7,648 nucleotides of DNA from Planctomycetaceae bacterium (lineage in GTDB: Bacteria; Planctomycetota; Planctomycetia; Pirellulales; Pirellulaceae): contig DMPQ01000035.1 in NCBI GenBank assembly GCA_003455945.1, forward strand, positions 2,686-10,333. The letters run 5' to 3'. The notes below the pieces were generated by a model. The model was not told the origin of the DNA and did no database searches. It saw nothing but the letters and a program-made list of their open reading frames with translations. This document shows, in pieces, positions 1 through 6,556 of this stretch (the stretch's first letter is position 1; each line of letters opens with the position of its first letter). A program made the translations under genes and the position numbers.

Positions 1-285
1 CGGCGTCTCACTCAGCGCCTCCGCGCCTCCTGTCATCCCTGACCAGGAATCCGCCAACTCCGTCCAACGATTCGCCACGAGAGGTCAGACCGTCGAGCGA
101 CGCTCCGGTCGCGTTCACGACCTGTCGGTTCCCCTTTCCGTGAATTCGAGCGGCAACGGCGGTCGGAATCGACGCTCGATCCCGATCGTTCGTCGCTCGG
201 GCACGACGATTGCCTTGGCGGCATCGCTCGCCCTGACGACCGATCGTCACGGCGCGATTCGCTTGCTGCCAGGAACGAATCATCG
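1..285. other. Left-edge non-coding stretch, no gene supported
   Basis: I find no convincing gene in these 285 bases. Open frames exist on both strands, but they encode arginine- and serine-rich products with no recognisable motif, no hydrophobic segment and no ribosome binding site. The stretch ends with AGGA at 271-274, which serves the lipoprotein gene starting at 286. A short inverted repeat GACGA-CCGA-TCGTC lies at 235-248 but is weak. No B12 box or Fur-like AT-rich palindrome is visible. A promoter for the downstream cluster probably lies here, but I see no clear -35/-10 pair. Confidence 0.6.
15..30. repeat. Perfect tandem duplication of an 8-mer (GCGCCTCC)
   Basis: The octamer GCGCCTCC occurs at 15-22 and again, directly abutting, at 23-30. 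It lies within a C/T-rich segment beginning with GTCTCACTCA at 5-14. From memory, similar 'CTC-GCG-CCTC' strings occur scattered between genes in several unrelated environmental bacteria, so this may be part of a dispersed intergenic repeat that the window edge cuts. With one copy only, this cannot be decided here. Confidence 0.5.
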
Positions 286-549
286 ATGCCCGCTCCGAAT
301 CGACTCGCCTTGCTGCTCCTGACGGCCGTCGCACTGACGATCGGCTGCGGCGATTCCGATCGGGGGTACCCCGAGGTCCGAGTCACCTCGGTACTCGGCA
401 CGCGTCAGCCCTGTCATCAATGCGGCCGGTTCGTCGACTCGGTCGATGCGACTCACCTGCTCGATGCCGGTTCGGCTCGATACGTCGTCTGCAGCGACGA
501 GTGTCGTGCGAAGCAGGAGGATTGGCATGTCGGCCAGTTCGGTCGCTGA
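286..549 (+). CDS. Small lipoprotein with TRASH-like four-cysteine metal-binding domain
   Basis: This 87-residue protein is probably exported and lipid-anchored. Residues 6-20 form a hydrophobic signal segment ending in a lipobox-like L-T-I-G-C, with Cys21 as the predicted acylated residue. The mature part carries C43-x2-C46, then 22 residues, then C69-x3-C73. The second half fits the C-x19-22-C-x3-C spacing of TRASH/YHS-like metal-binding domains, which bind transition metals in trafficking or sensing proteins. The start at 286 is supported by AGGA at 271-274, and the signal peptide begins immediately. The gene lies 53 bases upstream of the DUF1559 gene on the same strand and may share its transcript. 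A role as a metal acceptor or chaperone for the downstream CobN-like system is inference from position. I do not recognise a specific named family, and a NosL-like or unrelated zinc-ribbon lipoprotein is also possible. Confidence 0.75.
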   Translation: MPAPNRLALLLLTAVALTIGCGDSDRGYPEVRVTSVLGTRQPCHQCGRFVDSVDATHLLDAGSARYVVCSDECRAKQEDWHVGQFGR

Positions 550-591
550 GCGTCGATCGACACGTCGAATCGAGTTCCGTTCGAAAACCGC

Positions 592-597
592 AGGAAG
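592..597 (+). promoter_or_regulatory. Ribosome binding site that fixes the DUF1559 start
   Basis: AGGAAG lies five bases before the ATG at 603. This places the start of the DUF1559 gene at 603 rather than at the first in-frame ATG at 420, which lies inside the lipoprotein gene. The product beginning at 603 opens directly with a normal type IV pilin-like leader; the extra 61 residues from 420 would bury it. A second in-frame ATG at 609 is eleven bases from the site and is a less likely alternative. Confidence 0.75.
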
Positions 598-602
598 AAT
601 TC

Positions 603-1595
603 ATGGCGATGAAGAGAACGGGTTTCACGTTGGTCGAACTGCTGGTCGTGATCGCGATCATCGGCATCCTGGTTTCGCTGCTCCTTCCTGCGGTACAGAT
701 GGCCCGCGAAGCGGCTCGAAGAACGCAGTGTCTGAACCACCAGAAGCAGATCGCGCTCGGACTGCACAACTTCCATGACACCTACGGGACCTTCCCGCCG
801 ATCCTGACGACCGGGCATGACGGTCCGACCTACTCGACCCAACACAACTGGATCACCTACACCCTTCCCTACATCGAACAGCTCCCGACCTGGAATCAGG
901 TCAGCTTTCCGAGACTGCCGATCGACGACCCGTACTACACCACGTCGAACGTCGACAATTCGGCGCTCGGCAACGCGGTCGACCAGAACAACCTTCCGGC
1001 GTCGCGACTGTGGGTCTCGCTCTTCATCTGCCCATCGGATCCGGTCGGCAACGTTCGCCAGCCCGAGTCGCTGGGTGGGCGAGCACCGACCAACTACGTC
1101 GGCAATCAGGGTTCGGATCCGAGCTTCACCAGCGGCGACGGGATCTTCTATCGCAACTCGAATATCCGCTTCGGCGACATCGCTGACGGAAGTTCGCAGA
1201 CCTTTCTGATCGGCGAGACGCTTCGCGGGGACTACAACCTCGGGACGCTCCGCGACAACTACGTCGGCATCCGCAACGTCTCGGATGCCCGCAACATCGC
1301 GACCTGCCAGACGCTGATGCCGAACTTCAGCGATCGCGGCGGCGCCTGGATCGGAGGTCAGGCGCTCAACAGCACGTTCGTCACGTCGCGCCCGCCGAAC
1401 AACCGACTGATCGACTGCTGGGGACCGAGTTTCGGGTTCACCAGCTTCAGCGTCCGCAGCTTTCATCCGGGCGGAGTCAACATGGCGCTCGGCGACGGGA
1501 GTGTTCGCTTCGTCTCGAGCAACGTCAACGCGGTCGTCTTCATGACGATGGGGTCTCGCGCCGGAGGCGAGGTCGGTACCCTCGGCAACCCCTAG
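603..1595 (+). CDS. DUF1559 prepilin-like protein with H-X9-DG C-terminal motif
   Basis: The product has 330 residues. It opens with a class III (type IV pilin-like) signal: basic residues K4 and R5, then G7|F8 as the prepilin-peptidase cleavage site, and Glu12 at mature position +5. A hydrophobic helix follows at about residues 9-30. The segment from about 31 to 60 (AREAARRTQC, then the HNFHDTYGTFPP region) is typical of DUF1559 proteins. The C-terminus has the family's signature H-X9-DG: H288 with D298-G299, inside HPGGVNMALGDGSVRF. Families of this type occur in dozens of copies in planctomycete genomes; their function is poorly known, and a pseudopilin or surface role is assumed. The gene sits 53 bases after the lipoprotein and 57 bases before the CobN-like gene. 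No hairpin terminator separates them, so co-transcription is possible but unproven. Four cysteines are spread along the mature chain. Confidence 0.93.
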   Translation: MAMKRTGFTLVELLVVIAIIGILVSLLLPAVQMAREAARRTQCLNHQKQIALGLHNFHDTYGTFPPILTTGHDGPTYSTQHNWITYTLPYIEQLPTWNQVSFPRLPIDDPYYTTSNVDNSALGNAVDQNNLPASRLWVSLFICPSDPVGNVRQPESLGGRAPTNYVGNQGSDPSFTSGDGIFYRNSNIRFGDIADGSSQTFLIGETLRGDYNLGTLRDNYVGIRNVSDARNIATCQTLMPNFSDRGGAWIGGQALNSTFVTSRPPNNRLIDCWGPSFGFTSFSVRSFHPGGVNMALGDGSVRFVSSNVNAVVFMTMGSRAGGEVGTLGNP

Positions 1596-1652
1596 CCGAC
1601 TCGGTCGATGCGTCTTCTTTCGTCCTGATGATCGCCCCGCCGAAAGTCCGTC

Positions 1653-4600
1653 ATGTCTCGAACTCGATCGGTCTCGCGGATCTGCCTCGTCGCTGTCCTG
1701 GCAGCCCTCTTCGGATCATTCTCCTTCGAATCGGTCGCTGGCGCGCAGGATTCGGCAGCTGAGTCGGTCGAGTCGCAGACGCGGCAAGACATCGGTTTTG
1801 TCGGCCTTCACGGCGGTGTCTACGAGCATCTACTGCAGGCGGCCGAACCGCTCGGTCTGACGCTCGCGTACTTCGACGACGATTCGATCGAGACAGGATC
1901 CGCCGATCTGAGCAGCGTGCGTGTCCTCTACATCCAGCACACGCGAGCCGACGATCGTGAGGCCTACCGAAACCTGTTCATGTCGGCTCGCCGAGCGAAT
2001 CCGAACCTGGTCATCATCGCGTTCCAGTCGAGTACCGCGGAGCTCTTCGCTCAGCTCGACATCGACCGATTGCTGACCGGCGACGAACGCGCAGCGCGGT
2101 ACTACGGCAACTCGACCGAGAACCTACGACGGCTGCTCCTGTACACCGGCGCCACCTACCTGGGACGCGACTGGGAAATCCTGCCGGCCGAAGAGCTGCG
2201 CGTCTCGGGGTTCCATCATCCAGACGCACCGCAAGTGTTCGACACCGCCGACGAGATGCTCGTCTGGCTCCGCCGGGAACGAGGGGCACTTCCCGACCGG
2301 CCTCGAGTCCTGATCGCGGTCCACGGAACGCATCTCGCCTTTCAGCAACCGAAGGTGGTCGACGCGCTGATCCTCGAGGCGGAGCGTCAGGGAGCGGTCG
2401 CGGCGGCGATCGTCGACGGTCGTTCGGACGATTACCGGACTCAGGTCGCCGCCTTCGGACCTTCGGTCGTCATCCACACTTGCCACAGCATGGAACCGCT
2501 CGATCTGCGGCGCGAGATCGACGTTCCGCATCTGCATTCGATCTTCATTCGGAAGGAGTCGATCGACGAGTTCCAGTCGAGCGTTCGCGGATTGAGCAAC
2601 AGCGAACTGGCGTTCCACGTCATCGGTCAGGAACTGCTCGGCGCAATCGAACCGCAGGTCGGCGGCGGTACGGTCAACGGGACCGGCAGCTCGGAGGAGA
2701 TCGTGCCGATTCCCGATCGGATCGAACACCTCGTCCGTCGCGCTTTGGCCTACGCGAGACTAAGGATCACGGAGCCGAGCGAAAAGAAGGTCGCGATCGT
2801 CTACTACGACCGCGAGATGGGAAAGGGCGAGCTGATGCGAGGGAGCTCGACCGGAATGCACATGAACGGCCCTCGCAGCCTGCTCGGCGTGCTCGCCGCG
2901 ATGCGCGATCGCGGCTACACGATCGACCCTCTGCCGACTTACGAGGACGAACTGCTGGGCATGATGATGTCGCGCGGCCGACAGGTCGGCGTCTGGGCCC
3001 CCGGCGATCTCGATCGACTGGTTCGCGAAGGGAATCCGGTGCTCGTCCCGGCGGAGCAGTATCGCGAGTGGTATCTGAAGCGGATTCCGGAAGACCGTCG
3101 CCAGGAACTCGATGCAAAGTGGGGACCGCCGCCGGGGCGCTTCATGGTCTGGAGCGACGGCTCGCGCGAGTTCGTCGTCATTCCGCGCATCGAGCTCGGC
3201 AACGTCGTGCTGCTTCCGCAGCCGTTGCGAGGCGAACTGCACGGGAGCGAAACGCTCTCGTCCCAGGCGCATGACAAGAAGACCGCTCCGCCTCACAACT
3301 ACCTGGCGACCTACTTCTGGCTCGAAGAAGCCTTCGGTGCCGATGCGGTGGTTCACTTCGGAACGCACGGCTCGGAGTTCATGCTCCCGGGAAAGCCGAG
3401 CGGTCTCGCGCGGCGCGATTGGCCCGACATCCTCATGGGATCGATGCCCAACTTCAATCCTTGGATTATCGAGAACATGGTCGAGTCGTCGCCGGTCAAA
3501 CGGCGCGTCTACGGTACCCTCGTCAGCCATCTTCCTCCGCCGATCGTCGACGCGGGGCTGAGCGACGGCCTCGAGAACCTGCACGAGACGATCGACAAGT
3601 GGGAGATTCTCGAAGAAGGGGCGTTGCGCGAGGCGTTTCGTCGCGAACTGACACGACTGATCCTCGAAAACCATCTCGAACAGGACCTGGAGCTCGATCT
3701 CGCCGCCGGCTCGCTCGCCTCCGACTCGGTGATTGCGACGGTCGCGAAGTATCTGCACGACATCAAGGAAGAGACGACGCCGATCAGCCTGCACGTCTAC
3801 GGCGAATCGCCGCGTGAGGATCTGCTGATCCCCTACCTCGTCCAGATCCTTCGCGCTCCGTTCCTGCACGAACTCGAACATCTGTCGACGTCGGTCGAGA
3901 GTTCGGTCGACATTCCTCGCGAGCCGAGCGCGTCGGCCGAGCATGAATCGGCGGACGCGGCCGATGGGCATCATCACCATGGGCTCGGTCACGATCTGCG
4001 TACGATCGCGGAGCGGATCGTCGGCGCCGTCGTGCGCGACGGGATCGAACCGGAACTCGCGGTCGGCGCCGCTTTGGGACGCACGATCGAGCGTCTTCCC
4101 GAATCGCTCGAACGGGCGCTGGCGTCGGCGGTCGACCTGGCGCGCCGATTCGGCGAGACGGATGACGAGATCGAGAACCTGTTGCGCGGACTCGACGGCC
4201 GATTCGTTCCGCCCGGGCCGGGCAACAGTCCGATCCGCAATCCGAACGCGGTACCGACCGGCCGAAACATGTATCTGCTCAATCCCGAAGAGGTCCCGAC
4301 TCGACCGAGCTGGGAACTCGGCACGCGGCTCGTACGGCAGATGATCGAGCAGCATCAGGCGAAGCACGGGACGTTTCCGACCAAGTACGGACTCGATCTG
4401 CGCAGCAGCGCGACCTATCGCGACTACGGCGTGATGGAGGCACAGATCCTGTACCTGATCGGCATCGAACCGGTCTGGGACGACAAGGGACTCGTCAACG
4501 ACGTTCGGCTGATCGACCGCGAGACGCTCGGGCGGCCTCGTGTCGACGTCTTCATCGCTGCCGGGGGCTGGTACGAATCGAATCTGCCGACCCGTCTCGA

Positions 4601-5945
4601 ACTGTGGGACAAGGCGGTTCGCCTAGCGGCCGAGTCTCCCGAGCCCGACAACCCGCTCGCGACCAACAACCGAATCACGACCGAGACGTTGATCGATCAG
4701 GGAATCGATCCTGATCGGGCTGTTCTGCTGGCGCGCGGACGGATCTTCGGCCTCGCTCCGGGGCGCGAATCGACCGGAGCCCTTTCGTATCAGGTGCTTC
4801 GCTCGGGGGACTGGGAAGATCGAGAGCAGATCGCGGACGCCTATCTGGCGACTCACAAGCACATCTTCACGGCCGGAGCGTGGGGCGAACCGGCCGAGGC
4901 GGCCTACGACCAGACGATTCAGGGAACTCATACCGTCGTCCGAAGCTGGTCGGATCACATGACCGGGCCTCTCGCCAGTCGCTACACGTGGCTCCACGGA
5001 GGCGCCTTGTGTCTGGCGGTCGAGCGGATCACGGGCCGACGTCCCGAATACCGGTTCTCCGACGTTCGCGATCCCGACTCGGCGACGATGATCGACGCGG
5101 AAGAGGCGTTGCGGCGCGAGTATCGGGTCCGACTGTTCAACCGCAAGTGGCTCGAAGGGATGATGAAGGAGGGATACGCCGGCGCCGATCACATGCGCTT
5201 CCTCGTTTCGAACAGCTTCGCCTGGGAAGTGATGCGTCCGGGAAGCGTCGGCGATGCGAACTGGAACGAGATGAAGCAGGTGCTGGTCGACGACAAGCTG
5301 AATCTCGGCCTCCGAGACTGGTTCGATCGCACCAATCCGTACGCTCATCAGGATGCACTCGCGGCGATGCTCGAAGCGGTGCGCAAGGGCTACTGGCAGG
5401 CCGATCAGGAAACGAAACGACAGCTGGCGCGCGAATACGCGTCGATCGTCGCTCGACACGGCATGTCGGGCAACATCGTCAGCGGCGGGAACCGAGCCCT
5501 GCATCGGCACCTCGAAGAGCTGCTCGGACGTTCCGACTCGCAGGACGATCGCGATCGATTCGCCGCTTACGACGCGAAGTACCAGGAGCAGTTCCGGTCG
5601 CCCGCTTCATCGACGCCGACCGAGCCGCCGGTCGATCTCGACATCACCACCGCCGCGCCGAGTGCCGCGCCCGACGTCGCGGCAAGCACATCGCCCGCGA
5701 TCGATTCGTCGTCATCGTCGAACGACGCCGAGCCGCCGAACGACGGGGATCCGTCGGGCGACACCGATCCCGAATCGGCTTCCGTCGCAGCGAGCCCGAG
5801 CATCACCGGACGACAACTCGTTCCGTCCGAATCTCCGCCGCCGGCCGCCGCCGACGGAACCGAGGCGCGCTGGTACCTGCTTCTCGGCGGTCTGGTGATC
5901 GCCTTCTTCCTGATCGGTGCGTTCCGAGGACGGAGTCGCGCATGA
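1653..5945 (+). CDS. Exported, membrane-anchored CobN/HmuS-like chelatase-family protein
   Basis: This 1430-residue protein belongs to the CobN/magnesium-chelatase H family of large tetrapyrrole-binding subunits. Residues 1-31 form a signal peptide: R3, R5 and R9, a hydrophobic core at 10-25, and a likely cut after A29-G30-A31. The core spans about 45-1310. Landmarks are EKKVAIVYYDREMGKGEL at 377-394, the signature HFGTHGSEFMLPGK from H568, PVKRR at 614-618, W942, LGRPRVDV at 959-966, and NRKWLEGMMKEGYAGA at 1163-1178. A His-rich insert includes H773-H776 and H780. Residues about 1316-1403 are a Ser/Pro/Ala/Asp-rich linker, followed by a membrane helix at 1407-1424 and a basic tail (RGRSRA). 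This predicts an outside body with a cytoplasmic tail, unlike cytosolic CobN or BchH/ChlH. The gene overlaps an ExbB-like gene by ATGA. Bacteroidetes HmuS, linked to haem use, is the closest analogue I know; a corrinoid substrate is also possible. The start lacks a strong Shine-Dalgarno, with only GAAAG at 1642-1646. Confidence 0.93.
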   Translation: MSRTRSVSRICLVAVLAALFGSFSFESVAGAQDSAAESVESQTRQDIGFVGLHGGVYEHLLQAAEPLGLTLAYFDDDSIETGSADLSSVRVLYIQHTRADDREAYRNLFMSARRANPNLVIIAFQSSTAELFAQLDIDRLLTGDERAARYYGNSTENLRRLLLYTGATYLGRDWEILPAEELRVSGFHHPDAPQVFDTADEMLVWLRRERGALPDRPRVLIAVHGTHLAFQQPKVVDALILEAERQGAVAAAIVDGRSDDYRTQVAAFGPSVVIHTCHSMEPLDLRREIDVPHLHSIFIRKESIDEFQSSVRGLSNSELAFHVIGQELLGAIEPQVGGGTVNGTGSSEEIVPIPDRIEHLVRRALAYARLRITEPSEKKVAIVYYDREMGKGELMRGSSTGMHMNGPRSLLGVLAAMRDRGYTIDPLPTYEDELLGMMMSRGRQVGVWAPGDLDRLVREGNPVLVPAEQYREWYLKRIPEDRRQELDAKWGPPPGRFMVWSDGSREFVVIPRIELGNVVLLPQPLRGELHGSETLSSQAHDKKTAPPHNYLATYFWLEEAFGADAVVHFGTHGSEFMLPGKPSGLARRDWPDILMGSMPNFNPWIIENMVESSPVKRRVYGTLVSHLPPPIVDAGLSDGLENLHETIDKWEILEEGALREAFRRELTRLILENHLEQDLELDLAAGSLASDSVIATVAKYLHDIKEETTPISLHVYGESPREDLLIPYLVQILRAPFLHELEHLSTSVESSVDIPREPSASAEHESADAADGHHHHGLGHDLRTIAERIVGAVVRDGIEPELAVGAALGRTIERLPESLERALASAVDLARRFGETDDEIENLLRGLDGRFVPPGPGNSPIRNPNAVPTGRNMYLLNPEEVPTRPSWELGTRLVRQMIEQHQAKHGTFPTKYGLDLRSSATYRDYGVMEAQILYLIGIEPVWDDKGLVNDVRLIDRETLGRPRVDVFIAAGGWYESNLPTRLELWDKAVRLAAESPEPDNPLATNNRITTETLIDQGIDPDRAVLLARGRIFGLAPGRESTGALSYQVLRSGDWEDREQIADAYLATHKHIFTAGAWGEPAEAAYDQTIQGTHTVVRSWSDHMTGPLASRYTWLHGGALCLAVERITGRRPEYRFSDVRDPDSATMIDAEEALRREYRVRLFNRKWLEGMMKEGYAGADHMRFLVSNSFAWEVMRPGSVGDANWNEMKQVLVDDKLNLGLRDWFDRTNPYAHQDALAAMLEAVRKGYWQADQETKRQLAREYASIVARHGMSGNIVSGGNRALHRHLEELLGRSDSQDDRDRFAAYDAKYQEQFRSPASSTPTEPPVDLDITTAAPSAAPDVAASTSPAIDSSSSSNDAEPPNDGDPSGDTDPESASVAASPSITGRQLVPSESPPPAAADGTEARWYLLLGGLVIAFFLIGAFRGRSRA
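5598..5860 (+). other. Low-complexity Ser/Pro/Ala/Asp linker within the CobN-like gene
   Basis: This coding stretch covers residues about 1316-1403 of the CobN-like protein. It is almost entirely Ser, Pro, Ala, Thr, Asp and Glu, including a run of five serines, and lacks aromatic residues. It joins the folded chelatase-like body to the membrane helix at 1407-1424. It looks like a flexible, acidic tether outside the membrane rather than a folded domain. The frame stays open and runs straight into the membrane helix, so this is not a frameshift artefact. Confidence 0.8.
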
Positions 5946-6556
5946 TCGAGCCGTTGACTCGAACACTGGTGGAGTATTCGCAGCTGGCGATCGGTCCGGT
6001 CCATGCCGTTCTCTGCGTCGGTCTGCTCCGACTGGCGCTGCAGGCGGGCGAGATGTTTCGCGAAGGGATCGATCGGTGGCGGCATCGGCGGAGCTGGGAC
6101 GCGTTCGTCCGGGCTCTGCGCGAGCGGACTGCGGACCCGTCGGACTGGCGTCGTTCCGGTTACTCGAGTCTGCATCGCTGGGTCAACGAGCGAACGCGAA
6201 CCATCGACGATCTGGACCTGATTCTTCCGGAAGCCGAAGCGTGGGTGCAGCGGCGTCTCGGGGCGCTTCAGGTCTGGATCCGCACCGGACCGATGTTCGG
6301 ACTGATCGGTACCCTCGCTCCGCTCGGACCGGCCCTCGACGGACTCGCGACCTCCGATCTGCGGACGCTGTCCGAGAACCTTTCGGTTGCCTTCACGACG
6401 ACCATTCTCGGCATCGCGATCGGAGCGGCGGCGTACTGGCTGTACGTGATCCGTCGCGGTTGGTCGGAGCGGGATCTGATCGAGCTGGAAGGAATCGCGG
6501 CCCGCGCTGCCGGTCATCGCGCTCCGGGGCGCGGCATGGCGGAGAACGCATCATGA
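5942..6556 (+). CDS. MotA/TolQ/ExbB-family proton channel protein (HmuU-like)
   Basis: The product has 204 residues and three predicted membrane helices, as in ExbB/TolQ: about 13-35, 111-136 and 145-170. A cytoplasmic basic/acidic domain lies between the first two (about 36-110), with a short tail after the third. The second helix carries TGPMFGLIGTLAPLGPAL at 115-132, matching the family's GP-x-x-GLxGT pattern. The third carries LSVAFTTTILGIAIG at 147-161, matching the family's TTxxG helix. These Thr-bearing helices line the proton path in ExbB, TolQ and MotA. The ATG at 5942 overlaps the CobN-like stop (ATGA), and GGAG at 5932-5935 sits six bases upstream, so translation is probably coupled. 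The neighbours suggest it drives or gates the exported CobN-like protein, like HmuU in the hmu operons. A generic TonB-energising role is the main alternative, but no TonB or true ExbD is encoded in this window. Confidence 0.9.
   Translation: MIEPLTRTLVEYSQLAIGPVHAVLCVGLLRLALQAGEMFREGIDRWRHRRSWDAFVRALRERTADPSDWRRSGYSSLHRWVNERTRTIDDLDLILPEAEAWVQRRLGALQVWIRTGPMFGLIGTLAPLGPALDGLATSDLRTLSENLSVAFTTTILGIAIGAAAYWLYVIRRGWSERDLIELEGIAARAAGHRAPGRGMAENAS

Noticed and set aside
8..334. Minus-strand open frame at the left edge
   Set aside because: Low-complexity, Arg-rich product with no motif or hydrophobic segment and no ribosome binding site. It also overlaps the lipoprotein start.
420..602. Upstream extension of the DUF1559 gene to the ATG at 420
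   Set aside because: It overlaps the lipoprotein gene in another frame, has no ribosome binding site, and would bury the prepilin leader. The ATG at 603 with AGGAAG at 592-597 explains the start better.
1617..1646. CTTTCG...CGAAAG inverted repeat before the CobN-like start, as terminator or riboswitch
   Set aside because: Only a six-base stem with an 18-base loop and no T-tract; this is expected by chance in this sequence. The 57-base gap is too short for a cobalamin riboswitch, and no B12-box-like sequence was seen.
2760..4367. Long antisense open frame (535 codons) opposite the CobN-like gene
   Set aside because: Its product is rich in Arg, Asp and Val with no recognisable motif. It mirrors a conserved gene in high-GC DNA, where antisense frames stay open because of codon bias. 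The same applies to the antisense frames at 453-1466, 4623-5510 and 5567-6517.
5598..5860. Frameshift or sequencing error as the cause of the low-complexity tail of the CobN-like protein
   Set aside because: The frame runs on into a clean membrane helix and basic tail and ends exactly at the ATGA overlap with the next gene, so the tail is real.
4880..5941. N-terminal 354 codons of the open frame that ends as the ExbB-like gene
   Set aside because: They overlap the CobN-like gene in a different frame and translate to Arg-rich sequence. Only the part from 5942 matches the channel family.
1653..5945. Cobalamin-biosynthesis CobN (cytosolic cobaltochelatase) as the name of the large gene
   Set aside because: The signal peptide, C-terminal anchor, lack of cob neighbours and the ExbB/DUF2149 partners do not fit the cytosolic CobNST complex, although the core fold is of that family.
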